Numbered from the stretch's first letter, positions 1-7,667 are shown. The stretch is DNA of 64,000 nucleotides from Gammaproteobacteria bacterium MOLA455 (GCA_000511875.1 AZIN01000001.1:1-64000), one strand, 5' to 3'. Program-made: numbers and translations. The notes: generated from the letters alone by a model not told the origin.

Positions 1-68
1 ATAGCTCGCAACAACGAGCACGCCGTGCTCCTGACTAGTTAATTAGTCAAAAAACGGTAGCAGTTTAT

Positions 69-159
69 GGAGAGGTGTCCGAGTGGCTGAAGGAGCACGC
101 CTGGAAAGTGTGTAAGCGTTTATAGCGTTTCGAGGGTTCGAATCCCTCTCTCTCCGCCA
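69..159 (+). tRNA. tRNA-Ser(GGA), island attachment gene
   Basis: Full class II tRNA cloverleaf: acceptor arm GGAGAGG pairs with the CTCTCC 3' strand, the anticodon loop is CTGGAAA giving anticodon GGA, there is a long variable arm as in serine tRNAs, the T loop is GGTTCGAATCC, and CCA is encoded. It reads UCC/UCU codons. Its 3' end is repeated at 7506-7520 and 7668-7689, so it served as an integration target. Confidence 0.97.
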
Positions 160-160
160 A
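146..160 (+). repeat. attL: tRNA-Ser 3' end
   Basis: The 15-bp sequence CTCTCTCTCCGCCAA is the acceptor end of the tRNA plus one base. It is identical to 7506-7520. This is the left boundary of the island. Confidence 0.85.
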
Positions 161-172
161 GTGCTAACGATT

Positions 173-199
173 AAACCCTTGCTAAAGCTGGGGTTTTTT
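173..199 (+). terminator. Rho-independent terminator after tRNA-Ser
   Basis: An AAACCC / GGGTTT stem is followed by a T run, 14 bases after the tRNA. This terminator lies inside the integrated element; the older tRNA terminator is probably the one displaced to 7526-7558. Confidence 0.7.
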
Positions 200-225
200 T
201 GTTTCTGAAATAATGAAATTTGTTT

Positions 226-267
226 TAGGTACATTAATAGGTACAAGATAGCTGAGCGGTAGGTACT
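226..267 (+). promoter_or_regulatory. Putative integrase arm-type sites, left end
   Basis: TAGGTACA occurs at 226-233 and 238-245, with start points 12 bp apart, and a third TAGGTACT is at 260-267. The same octamer with the same 12-bp pitch occurs at the right end (7354 and 7366). Direct repeats with identical spacing at both ends of an integrase-bearing element are the signature of arm-type recombinase or excisionase sites. Function is inferred. Confidence 0.65.
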
Positions 268-463
268 CTTCCGCCTCAGGTCAGCGGGTATTTCGCGATC
301 GCCAATCTCTCTTAGCGATAGAATTTCTTAAATCTAATATTAAACGCGTCTCCATACTCTTTTTGAAAGTGAGCTTTAGCAACTCATATCTAGCCAGCTC
401 AGAAAATCAGCTTGGCGTCCGCATGTGAGACTGAGTAGACTCTGTAGGACACCAACAAATGGC

Positions 464-1279
464 ATGGGACAGATGACGACGATTAATAAATCGACATTAC
501 TAGAATTGACTGATGACTACATAAATCAATGGCACGATGCTAGGTTGGGTCAAACACGCCTTGTTTCAGAACATTTGACCGATGACGTTCGGGATATATG
601 TGAAAAAGATGTACAAGATGCCATATCAGAATTAACACAATCTCCGTTTTTACAGTTTCTAACAGAACACTATCAGCGTGATTTAAAATATATATCTAGG
701 ATGCTCAATGAGCCTCATGGAACATCTACAACGCTAAATCCATTTTTTGATGCGTTGGGAGCAGAGTATTGGTCGAATGAGGGTATGTTTGAGTCCGCTG
801 TGATTTACACCATCGCCGCCGCAATTCATGTTAGTGAGCAACCAGAACAGTATTTTAGGGATGGACCTGATACTGGGTTATTAAAGCCAGTTATGCCAGA
901 TAAGGATGTAGTTAAGTATGCCAGAGGGTTAGTTGGTGCAATCAACAAACAGGGATTACAAATAGGTGACCTCATAGTGAGAATCATTGATCTTGCCAAT
1001 GGAGGTCAGCACGATGAAGAGCTTGAGCTTGTCGGCAAAGCATCAGAAATCGCTATTAGGGAAATCGTATTAATCACCAAGCGCGTGTTTGAAGTCACCA
1101 ATAACCGAAGTGTTGGAAGATTTTCAACGAATGCGATTGAACGTATTTTAGAGTTAATATTTGATCTCGATTGCTTAGACAAGCCTTTGAAGCATCGACA
1201 AATTAGTAACCTTCAGCGCAAATTTGAAGACGATGAATCAGAGCCTCTAAGTTATAACCAGCTGGATTTACCATTCTGA
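464..1279 (+). CDS. Hypothetical island cargo protein
   Basis: I do not recognise this protein of about 271 residues. It is soluble with no signal peptide or membrane segment, acidic and predicted helical, with a well-conserved-looking block around YARGLVGAINKQG and LVGKASEIAIREIV. The reading frame is open from a GTG at 425; ATG codons at 464 and 473 are better starts, with an AGGA about 13 bases before 464. It is AT-rich relative to the chromosome and stands alone between the tRNA and alpA, the position where islands often carry anti-phage genes. A defence role is only a suggestion from position. Confidence 0.7.
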   Translation: MGQMTTINKSTLLELTDDYINQWHDARLGQTRLVSEHLTDDVRDICEKDVQDAISELTQSPFLQFLTEHYQRDLKYISRMLNEPHGTSTTLNPFFDALGAEYWSNEGMFESAVIYTIAAAIHVSEQPEQYFRDGPDTGLLKPVMPDKDVVKYARGLVGAINKQGLQIGDLIVRIIDLANGGQHDEELELVGKASEIAIREIVLITKRVFEVTNNRSVGRFSTNAIERILELIFDLDCLDKPLKHRQISNLQRKFEDDESEPLSYNQLDLPF

Positions 1280-1441
1280 TTGAGTCGGCAATTCTAACCA
1301 TCAAACAACATCTTCATTGCCGAACTCAATTCTCTAAAACACAGCCCTACCTTACCGATTAGCCTAGTAGGCAATATCATACATGTGAGTAAGATGCTGT
1401 ACCTGTAAAGACAAACTATTAACTACTTACAGGTAAACATA

Positions 1442-1663
1442 ATGAAAGATATTAACGACATTCCCCGCATCCTCCGCTGGAAGCAAGTTGCACAAATCAT
1501 CCCTTGGTCTAAGTCCTATACGTACGCGTTAATCAATAAGGGAATCTTTCCTAAGCCGCAGAAGCTCATGGCTGGTGGCCAAGCAGTCGGTTGGCTTGCC
1601 GCTGATATACACGCTTATATGCGCTCCCTCGTAAAAAACATGGAGCAGACTATTAATGAGTAA
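1442..1663 (+). CDS. alpA: AlpA family excisionase/transcriptional regulator
   Basis: Small 73-residue MerR-like winged-helix protein of the AlpA (Phage_AlpA) family. The pattern is typical: IPRILRWKQVAQIIPWSKS, then TYALINKGIFPKP (recognition helix and the FPKP wing), then VGWLAADIHAYM. AlpA proteins of P4-like elements activate or assist integrase and excision. It starts a tight cluster with the next two genes: its last 8 bases overlap the following gene. A long untranscribed-looking stretch (1280-1441) lies upstream and probably holds its promoter. Confidence 0.9.
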   Translation: MKDINDIPRILRWKQVAQIIPWSKSYTYALINKGIFPKPQKLMAGGQAVGWLAADIHAYMRSLVKNMEQTINE

Positions 1664-1901
1664 CTTCAATCCCATTCAACAGTTTTATAGACATCCTCTT
1701 TCTCGAGCCTACGCCGTTAAGGCCAAATGTGCGGAATGTGTTGGTTGCACTCCAAATCACCTAGAAAAGGGCTTTAAGGAGTCTATTTCGTCCTGTTCCT
1801 CTTACTCCTGCCCATTGCGTAGGTTTCGTCCTTATCAACGGGAAAAGTCTCTCAACAGCCAAAAAATGCCTGTTCAGAACCTATCAATGATCGGTAGCTA
1901 A
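1656..1901 (+). CDS. Small Cys-rich island protein (possible zinc binding)
   Basis: 81 residues, overlapping alpA by 8 bp, so the two are probably translationally coupled. It contains AKCAECVGCTPNHLEKGF followed by CSSYSCPLRRFRPYQ. This C-x2-C-x2-C ... C-x5-C layout recurs in small proteins found next to alpA in proteobacterial prophages and islands, usually annotated only as hypothetical. Zinc binding is inferred from the cysteines. No function is known to me. Confidence 0.75.
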   Translation: MSNFNPIQQFYRHPLSRAYAVKAKCAECVGCTPNHLEKGFKESISSCSSYSCPLRRFRPYQREKSLNSQKMPVQNLSMIGS

Positions 1902-1902
1902 A

Positions 1903-2331
1903 ATGAACGCTGATAAGAGGCGCCAAAAGGTCAAAGGAAGGAAAAGTGAGGGTAATTTCATAAAACTTGAGGTCAGTGTTTTAAATGACCCAAACTTCAT
2001 GAAATTATCTCCCCGCGCTACTAAATTGATCATAGATTTGATGTCTTTTTACAATGGATTTAATAATGGCGATATCACTCCTGCTATGACAATGATGAAA
2101 CCTCGGGGTTGGACATCTAATTCCAATTTAACCCTCGCACTAAGAGAACTAAGTTATTACGGTTTTGTTCTTATTACGCGGCAAGGATATAAGGGAGTAT
2201 GCACGCTGGTCGCTCTAACTATGTATCCAATAGACGAGAGTAATAAGCATCGCTTTAAAGGAAAAGTACCTCGGCATGATTACAAAGTGACTAAAAAGAA
2301 GTTCAATCCAAAGTGGAAATATGAGGATTAA
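1903..2331 (+). CDS. Winged-helix, replication-initiator-like island protein
   Basis: 142 residues, starting one base after the previous stop. After a basic N terminus it has the segment GNFIKLEVSVLNDPNFMKLS, then ATKLIIDLMSFYNGFNNGDI, then a helix-turn-helix-like region ending in ALRELSYYGFVLITRQG, and a lysine-rich tail. Small phage and island proteins with the core pattern LS..A..LL.DL...YNG.NNG are DNA-binding winged-helix proteins, often next to replication functions. The adjacent downstream gap carries regularly spaced octamers (2351-2464) that could be its binding sites. Replication function is inference. Confidence 0.7.
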   Translation: MNADKRRQKVKGRKSEGNFIKLEVSVLNDPNFMKLSPRATKLIIDLMSFYNGFNNGDITPAMTMMKPRGWTSNSNLTLALRELSYYGFVLITRQGYKGVCTLVALTMYPIDESNKHRFKGKVPRHDYKVTKKKFNPKWKYED

Positions 2332-2350
2332 GATTATATCTGCCCCATAG

Positions 2351-2464
2351 GTGGGTTAGGCTTGAACCACAGGTAGGTTAAATAATCTCAAAATGACCCA
2401 CTTATCCCATATATGGCTCAGGAAAATAGTATTGAAGGTGGTATTTAGGACTAACTTAACCCAC
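2351..2464. repeat. Phased GTGGGTTA octamers (possible iterons)
   Basis: In the 344-bp gene-free stretch 2332-2675, GTGGGTTA occurs at 2351-2358, GTAGGTTA at 2373-2380, and reverse-strand copies TGACCCAC at 2394-2401 and TAACCCAC at 2457-2464. Start-to-start distances are 22, 21 and 63 bases, close to multiples of two helical turns. This fits binding sites for an island regulator or replication protein. The rest of the gap shows nothing else I can identify. Confidence 0.4.
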
Positions 2465-2675
2465 TGGTGGTGACCTATATAATCTACCAAGCATAGGCTT
2501 GAAGGACTCGCGGATACCTATACTTGCATCTAACACATTATATAAGGATACTAATTATTGGTCATCAGAGTGTGATGAGTTGTTTTAGGTATAGTCTATT
2601 TGATATTCATAAGACTAACCGCATCGATTCATTATATTATGTTTTAACTCAATTTATCTTTAACGGGTATTTTTT

Positions 2676-3191
2676 ATGCGATTAATCATTCTATGCATTA
2701 CCACCTTCCTATTTCTGATGTCCCCGACAATCTCCGCTTCCGATAAAGAGACAGCCTCGTTATGGGACAACAGCAAAGTAACATTTAACAAGTTCCTTAA
2801 ATGCCAAGTTATTGATAAAAATAGGCTATTAAAGGGTTACAAAATTGGCGCTGAGATAGAAGTCGCTTATAACAGCTCAAACGGTGAGGTTTGGACACAG
2901 CAGAGAGCAATTCGTATAAATAATAAGGGTGAGGAAATTAGAGGTCATGGGTCGACGCGGCTAGATGAGGCGAATATCACCTTTTCTTTCAAGAGCATAC
3001 TGATCACTGCGTCACGCCTAAATTATGATAGAACTACAACTACTACTTTAATGCTTCCAATAGACCGTGGTCAGTTAACGGTAACGAAGGCCATTATCCT
3101 TAATGAAGATCGTGATAATTTTGATGGAGAATGCTCTCCTGCTGACCTCTCAGAGGCATTTGAATGGACACAAATTGATCGGCAAATATGA
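2676..3191 (+). CDS. Hypothetical secreted protein
   Basis: 171 residues with a clear Sec signal peptide: MRL start, a hydrophobic core IILCITTFLFLM, and a likely cleavage after TISASD near residue 22. The mature part is a mixed-composition, probably beta-rich domain with two cysteines (in KFLKCQV and DGECSPA) that could form a disulfide in the periplasm. No family is recognised. It lies alone after the octamer-bearing gap, and the next gene begins 16 bases beyond its stop. Confidence 0.75.
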   Translation: MRLIILCITTFLFLMSPTISASDKETASLWDNSKVTFNKFLKCQVIDKNRLLKGYKIGAEIEVAYNSSNGEVWTQQRAIRINNKGEEIRGHGSTRLDEANITFSFKSILITASRLNYDRTTTTTLMLPIDRGQLTVTKAIILNEDRDNFDGECSPADLSEAFEWTQIDRQI

Positions 3192-3207
3192 AACTGATGA
3201 TTATAGG

Positions 3208-3585
3208 ATGTCCACTTTGACTGGCAGACCCGCATGGATACCAACTGATACCGTATGTCAGGAAGCTCGTGAAATGGCCTCTAACGGCCTTACAGTGACT
3301 CAAATAGCAGATTGCTTAGGTATATCTGAATCAACCTTATACGCCAAACAGGGCGAGTATAAGGAGTTTATGGATGCTATAAAAAAGGGACGCGCTGAGG
3401 GCTTAAATCAGGTATCTAACGCTCTGTTTGAGAAAGCCATCGACGGTAACGTTACAGCAATGATCTACTATCTGAAGGTCAGAGATCGTGAGAACTGGGG
3501 TGAGAATCAGCCTGAGCCTTTGAGGGAGATACCACCTATGCAGATTGTTGTCGACTCTAGAACTGTACGTAATTACAACACTTAA
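3208..3585 (+). CDS. Small-terminase-like DNA-binding protein
   Basis: 125 residues from the ATG at 3208. The open frame extends to 3103 but that would overlap the previous gene. The sequence begins GRPAWIPTDTVCQEAREMAS, then a helix-turn-helix (TVTQIADCLGISESTLYAK), then helical GRAEGLNQVSNALFEKAIDG and a block NVTAMIYYLKVRDRENWGE. The order HTH, helical hairpin, TAxIxxLKxRxxxxW is that of phage TerS-like proteins. A lone terS-like gene in an element without capsid genes fits a phage satellite. The last 10 codons lie inside a segment duplicated at 5161-5278, where a remnant of the same C terminus can still be read. Confidence 0.65.
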   Translation: MSTLTGRPAWIPTDTVCQEAREMASNGLTVTQIADCLGISESTLYAKQGEYKEFMDAIKKGRAEGLNQVSNALFEKAIDGNVTAMIYYLKVRDRENWGENQPEPLREIPPMQIVVDSRTVRNYNT

Positions 3586-3674
3586 CATTATTGAGTAAAA
3601 AGCCCACCTGTTTTAAAGGCGGACTTTGTCTCTAATCAAGGTCTAGCGTGAGGCTAATCGGTCTCGCATGGCCG
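3557..3674 (+). repeat. 118-bp direct repeat, copy 1
   Basis: 118 bases match 5161-5278 with 5 substitutions (about 96 percent identity). The copy includes the 3' end of the terminase-like gene and the following noncoding stretch, with an imperfect hairpin AAAGCCCACC / GGCGGACTTT. Each copy is followed by a gene for a Cys-rich secreted protein on the minus strand, so it marks a segmental duplication. Confidence 0.9.
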
Positions 3675-3784
3675 TTGTCGTAAGAACTTCTGCCACCGTC
3701 CACCTCCCGCCCCACAGACTACATACCATCGTCAGATAAATCATGTGCTTGACGCTGGTGGGGCCATTCAACCATGTGTTCCTT

Positions 3785-4210
3785 TTAGCGCCCGCTCATA
3801 GGACAAGGCATCCCCCAACACTCGGTCATGTCTGTGTTGCTAGGATCTGCCTTATTACGTTTTGCTGTAGCCTCATCATCTGCGCAGCGCTCACTGGTAC
3901 ACTCACAGTCAGGCCATTTTTTGTTTACGTGGCAAGTATCGCCTGAGCATTCCAATCCTGATTGCCCCTCTATTCGATCAGCATATCCACCGACGTTTCC
4001 AATCACTTCCCCACGTGAATCCATACTGGAGGTCTCACGTGAATAGATATTAGTAATTGGCCCCCAAAGGATGGGAAGTTTGTAGGTTTGTGTTGACGTA
4101 ACAGCCTCATTCATAGCCGCACACACTTGCTCTGAATTAAAGGCAAATGTATATGAACTGGCAAGTAGAGATAGGATGATAATACTGAGTTTTGATGTAA
4201 TTGATTTCAT
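3785..4210 (-). CDS. Cys-rich secreted protein, paralog A
   Basis: 141 residues. Residues 1-24 (MKSITSKLSIIILSLLASSY and TFAF) form a signal peptide that is identical to that of paralog B at 5409-5795, including the DNA. The mature part has eight cysteines and the shared core WGPITNIYSR, RGEV, GG, QSGLECS, TCHVNKKWPDCEC. Outside this core the two mature proteins differ strongly and the C-terminal tail here adds CWGMPCPMSGR. An even number of cysteines suggests disulfides formed in the periplasm or outside the cell. No known family is recognised. It sits in a duplicated segment with the DUF481-like gene between the copies. Confidence 0.8.
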   Translation of the reverse strand: MKSITSKLSIIILSLLASSYTFAFNSEQVCAAMNEAVTSTQTYKLPILWGPITNIYSRETSSMDSRGEVIGNVGGYADRIEGQSGLECSGDTCHVNKKWPDCECTSERCADDEATAKRNKADPSNTDMTECWGMPCPMSGR

Positions 4211-4247
4211 AAAATTGCCTCATTGAGTTGATTGCTTACTTTGATTT

Positions 4248-5141
4248 TTACCACTTATAATTTATCCCGAAATTTACTTTTCTATCTATCTGTTCGACAC
4301 CTTCTTCTGGTTGATTGTCATACGACCAATCCAGAGAGATTGACGTATCCACCTTATCATTGACTGGTATCGAAAGCCCAACATCAATGGACAACTGTGT
4401 ATTTTTAGTATCTTCGGTAGACACATTTAATTGATGTGAGTAAGAAAGCGATGTTCCACTAAATAGAAACTTTTGATAATCACTGGACCATGCCCAAGCA
4501 AGTCGCTCATCGGTACCAGAATAAAACGATTTATCGCTAATCCATTTCAATCCAACGTTAGACGATAGACTGCCCTTATCGTTTTCCCAGAACTGGTAGC
4601 CCATACTAGTTCCCAGAGAGTTTGATTGATCAATTTGACGCTTATCATCAACACTAAATGATGCATTGGTATTCCAGTACCAACCATTGTTGATTGACCA
4701 ATCTACTTCATAGGTAATGCCATAGTCATATTCGGTCGGCTCGTTATTTTGCCCAATGGCGTCGTAAGTAAGTTCAGCCTTATGCTTTGCATTACCATCT
4801 TGTAAGGTAAAACCAACATCCAGTTCGAGGTTTTCACGTTCTTGGTTACCAGCAAGGTATGAACCTGATAGGCCAACATTACCCGTTAAAGATATCTTGT
4901 CGTCAGCAGTTGAGGGCAGTGTTGCTTCTGCACCCGAGTTATCAATGGACGCTACCTGACTTAAAGGGATGTTTAACCCGCCAAAACTATCAGACTTCCA
5001 CAGCACATGAGTTTCTGTTTTGGAGAGGACAGTACCTTTCACTATATCGCCATTATTCAGGACGATTTGCCCGCTATGAGCAAAGCCAGCAATGCCAAAT
5101 GTCACACCTAAAACGTACAGAAATTTTGTTATATTCATCAT
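4248..5141 (-). CDS. DUF481/YdiY-like outer-membrane beta-barrel protein
   Basis: About 297 residues from the double ATG at 5141/5138, preceded by AAAGAGAACC. The frame is open to 5195 but that part comes from the repeat. After the signal peptide (FLYVLGVTFGIAGFAHS) there is a small domain with the motif NNGDIVKGTVLSKTETHVLW, typical of DUF481/YdiY-like proteins. Alternating-residue beta strands follow (LTGNVGLSGSYLAGN and similar), ending in INYKW, an aromatic C terminus recognised by the Bam machinery. The family is uncharacterised or salt-induced in enterobacteria. It is flanked by the two Cys-rich paralogs on the same strand and may be co-expressed with them. Confidence 0.8.
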   Translation of the reverse strand: MMNITKFLYVLGVTFGIAGFAHSGQIVLNNGDIVKGTVLSKTETHVLWKSDSFGGLNIPLSQVASIDNSGAEATLPSTADDKISLTGNVGLSGSYLAGNQERENLELDVGFTLQDGNAKHKAELTYDAIGQNNEPTEYDYGITYEVDWSINNGWYWNTNASFSVDDKRQIDQSNSLGTSMGYQFWENDKGSLSSNVGLKWISDKSFYSGTDERLAWAWSSDYQKFLFSGTSLSYSHQLNVSTEDTKNTQLSIDVGLSIPVNDKVDTSISLDWSYDNQPEEGVEQIDRKVNFGINYKW

Positions 5142-5160
5142 GGTTCTCTTTTTGTTGATT

Positions 5161-5278
5161 CTAGGGCTGTACGTAATTACAACACTTAACATCATTGGGT
5201 AAAAAGCCCACCCGTTTTAAAGGCGGACTTTGTCTCTAATCAAGGTCTAGCGTGAGGCTAATCGGTCTCGCATGGCCG
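5161..5278 (+). repeat. 118-bp direct repeat, copy 2
   Basis: Second copy of 3557-3674 with 5 differences. It still encodes the terminal residues VDSRAVRNYNT of the terminase-like gene, although no such gene stands in front of it. It is therefore the recipient copy of the duplication. It also supplies the spurious upstream extension of the DUF481-like frame. Confidence 0.9.
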
Positions 5279-5408
5279 CGACATTACTGCAACCCGTTGT
5301 CCAACCATAACGCAGGCGGGTCTCAGGTACCAACTGTAAACCGACCACTCCGCCACTATGACACCTTTGTAGGAAGGGTTGGGCTATGACTGGGTTGTAA
5401 CAGTCGCC

Positions 5409-5795
5409 TCACCAGGACTTATTTATAGAGGCGGCCTCGTCGGCTGCTGACTGGCTCGCTGTCATGCAGTTTGACTTGGTACACTCACAGTCAGGCCATT
5501 TTTTGTTTACGTGGCAAGTCTTCCCTGAGCATTCCAATCCTGATTGGCTCGAAAGTCGATCTGGCCAACCACCTACGGTTCCAAATACTTCTCCACGTGG
5601 ATCAGAACCATTTGTATTGCGTGAATAAATATTGGTAATTGGCCCCCAATATGGCTGCGGGGATTCTCCTTCTGGTAGTTCAGAGAGAGCGTCATTCAAA
5701 GCCTCACACACATCGCCGTGACTAAAGGCAAATGTATATGAACTGGCAAGTAGAGATAGGATGATAATACTGAGTTTTGATGTAATTGATTTCAT
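5409..5795 (-). CDS. Cys-rich secreted protein, paralog B
   Basis: 128 residues, with the same 24-residue signal peptide as paralog A. DNA identity is complete over 75 bases (5723-5797 against 4138-4212). The mature part has six cysteines, sharing WGPITNIYSR, PRGEV, SGLECSG and TCHVNKKWPDCECT with paralog A but differing elsewhere, including the N-terminal 30 mature residues and the C-terminal tail. A second identical DNA block of roughly 43 bases codes the TCHVNKKWPDCECT region. The mosaic of identical and strongly diverged blocks is unusual for a simple tandem duplicate. Function unknown. Confidence 0.8.
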   Translation of the reverse strand: MKSITSKLSIIILSLLASSYTFAFSHGDVCEALNDALSELPEGESPQPYWGPITNIYSRNTNGSDPRGEVFGTVGGWPDRLSSQSGLECSGKTCHVNKKWPDCECTKSNCMTASQSAADEAASINKSW

Positions 5796-5955
5796 AATAT
5801 TGCCCCATTGAGTTGCTAATCAATCATAACTGAATACCCCATCCAGTCAAATCAGGGCTAGATGAGGGTATTAGTCAACGACGTATCTGGAGCCTGCACA
5901 AGGACTATCAGTGAAATACAATGTCCATATCAGCTAATACCTTATAATTATTAAA

Positions 5956-7251
5956 CTATCTTGTGATCGAAACTACCTTTGATTGAGGTGTGGCACAGGC
6001 GTAGTCACTATACTTTTGCATCATTGCTCGTCGTTTCTCTACCATTGTAGTTCGGTGATATGCCGCTACAGAAGCATCTGGAATCTTGTGGGCGAGGGCA
6101 TGTTCAGCCATGGCGCCGTCAAACATTGTCTTATCGGCTATATAGTCGCGGAAGGTTGAACGGAATCCATGAACTGATATTTTGCGGCCCTGTTTATCTT
6201 GCCACCCACTATTCTGGTTGAGCCGTTTCAATACTGATGACATGCCAGCCTGTGAGAGATACTTACCGTTGGATAGGTTGGGAAATACGTATTCACTGAT
6301 CCTCAATTGTTCGAGTTCTCTCAGTTTTGCTACAGCCTGAGTTGATAACGGTATTTTGTGTTCCTTTTTTCCTTTCATACGGTTTGCTGGGATCACCCAA
6401 AGGGCTTTATCTAGATCAATTTCTTTCCATGTCGCCTTGAGCGTTTCAGTGGTTCTCGTCGCACAGAGAATGCATACCTGTAATGCACTCGCTCCCATCC
6501 CTGATGATTGGCTGAGGGTATTCATAAATTGAGCTAGCTGTTCATGAGGCAGGGCAGGGTGATGGCGTTCTTCCTTAGGTACTTTAGCCTCTTTAACTTT
6601 TGCCGCTGAGGTTAGTAAACCTGATAGATGTCCCCGCCATTGCGCTGGATTTTTGTCTGTTCTCAAGCCTAAAGCATCGGCTCTAGTTATAACGGCCTCG
6701 ATACGACCTCTGACGCGGTCAGCTGTCTCTGGTATCTCATTCCAGATTGGATTCAGGATAGCTAATACGTGATCTGTGGTGACTTCTGTGATTGGTAGTT
6801 GGCCTATGATAGGAAAGGCATATGCTTCGAGTGACCTAATCCATTGCTTGTTGTGCTTCTGATTAGACCATCCTGACCGTTTTTGCTCATATGTCTCGTA
6901 AGCAAGTTTCTGAAATGTATTTTCACGATTAGCATCTTGTGCTTGTTTCTGGATTTCTGCTTTCTCAGTAAGCGCAATTTCGAGTTGCCTCTTCTTGTGA
7001 GGGTCGAGACCTTGGGCGAGCATAAAGTTAAGTTCTGTTGCGCGTTTTCTGGCATGACTCAAGGTGTTTGTCAGAGCATGGTAGGGCGAAAGAGAGTATT
7101 TACGTGTTTTTTTATGTAGGGTATATCGAAAGCTAAAATCGCGCGAGTTGCCCTTGATTACTAGATACAGCTTATCCCCTAAATTATGAGGCTTCTCTAA
7201 GCCCTCTCTGAGGATCTTTTCGAAACCCTTTTGCGTAATCTTCTCTGCCAT
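5956..7251 (-). CDS. int: Tyrosine recombinase, P4-type island integrase
   Basis: 431 residues. The N-terminal DUF4102-like arm-binding domain (residues 1-90, ending LAQGLDPHKKR) precedes a core-binding region and the catalytic domain. Catalytic residues are visible: Arg266 in CATRTTET, His361 and Arg364 in HGFRSTFRDY, His384 in MAEHALAH, and nucleophile Tyr398 in VAAYHR. All are present, so the enzyme looks functional. The start at 7251 has a strong AGGGGG ribosome site. It catalyses site-specific recombination between the tRNA-Ser end and its copy. It lies next to the right end, with arm-type sites 100 bases upstream. Confidence 0.95.
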   Translation of the reverse strand: MAEKITQKGFEKILREGLEKPHNLGDKLYLVIKGNSRDFSFRYTLHKKTRKYSLSPYHALTNTLSHARKRATELNFMLAQGLDPHKKRQLEIALTEKAEIQKQAQDANRENTFQKLAYETYEQKRSGWSNQKHNKQWIRSLEAYAFPIIGQLPITEVTTDHVLAILNPIWNEIPETADRVRGRIEAVITRADALGLRTDKNPAQWRGHLSGLLTSAAKVKEAKVPKEERHHPALPHEQLAQFMNTLSQSSGMGASALQVCILCATRTTETLKATWKEIDLDKALWVIPANRMKGKKEHKIPLSTQAVAKLRELEQLRISEYVFPNLSNGKYLSQAGMSSVLKRLNQNSGWQDKQGRKISVHGFRSTFRDYIADKTMFDGAMAEHALAHKIPDASVAAYHRTTMVEKRRAMMQKYSDYACATPQSKVVSITR

Positions 7252-7353
7252 ATGAGACCCCCTGATTAAGCTTTTAAAATCGTATCTAAGGCTGTTAAGG
7301 CTATCGGTCTACACTTTGGCTTGGTATAGCGCTTTACTCTTAAGCATAGGTTA

Positions 7354-7374
7354 TAGGTACAATATTAGGTACAA
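7354..7374 (+). promoter_or_regulatory. Putative integrase arm-type sites, right end
   Basis: TAGGTACAA at 7354-7362 and 7366-7374, 12 bp apart, matches the pair at 226/238 in sequence and pitch. The pair lies between the integrase start and the right attachment repeat, where the integrase promoter should also be, so the sites may double as autoregulatory operators. Confidence 0.65.
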
Positions 7375-7505
7375 TTTAACTGCCATATTCAGTAGTATAG
7401 TACAGGACAGCATAGGAAGGGTAGATGTTTAATAGGCAGTATTTAGGGGGCTATAGGGCATATTTATGGACATTGCCGGAAAGCTATGGACTAAAGTTAG
7501 GAAGA

Positions 7506-7520
7506 CTCTCTCTCCGCCAA
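7506..7520 (+). repeat. attR: copy of tRNA-Ser 3' end
   Basis: CTCTCTCTCCGCCAA is identical to 146-160. The sequence before it is not tRNA-like; the sequence after it is a strong terminator (7526-7558). This is what is expected if the pre-integration tRNA gene ended here and was followed by its own terminator. Confidence 0.85.
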
Positions 7521-7525
7521 AAACA

Positions 7526-7558
7526 ATCCCTCGCATCGTAGATGCGGGGGATTTTTTT
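7526..7558 (+). terminator. Displaced native terminator of tRNA-Ser
   Basis: A 12-bp stem (ATCCCTCGCATC / GATGCGGGGGAT, one mismatch) with a GTA loop is followed by seven Ts. It directly follows the right attachment repeat, so it was probably the tRNA terminator before the island inserted. Confidence 0.85.
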
Positions 7559-7667
7559 GCGTCGAAAGACGGCCGAGAACCCTATCGGTTCGACAAAAGG
7601 CGATAGCGTTTTGGACGCCAAAGGCGATCCGAAGGACTAGTTAACAGGCTTCAGTCTGTTAACTATC

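Larger units (their letters stand above)
146..7520. mobile_element. Integrative island in tRNA-Ser, phage-satellite-like
   Basis: The element is bounded by a 15-bp direct repeat of the tRNA-Ser 3' end (146-160 and 7506-7520). Inside are a P4-type tyrosine recombinase, an AlpA-type regulator, a zinc-cysteine small protein, a replication-like winged-helix protein, a small-terminase-like protein and cargo with secreted products. Paired TAGGTACA motifs sit near both ends. No capsid, tail or conjugation gene is present. The gene set (int, alpA, rep-like, terS-like) resembles phage-inducible chromosomal islands, but the satellite interpretation is inference. The integrase lies at the end far from the tRNA, which is less usual. 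Confidence 0.85.

Noticed and set aside
43..246. 67-residue minus-strand frame across the tRNA-Ser gene
   Set aside because: It is antisense to the tRNA (the RERDSNPR pattern is a usual tRNA shadow) and has no homologous domain.
3557..5278. 118-bp repeats as integron attC sites with gene cassettes
   Set aside because: No RYYYAAC/GTTRRRY core pair and no integron integrase; one repeat contains the end of a coding frame, so it is a segmental duplication.
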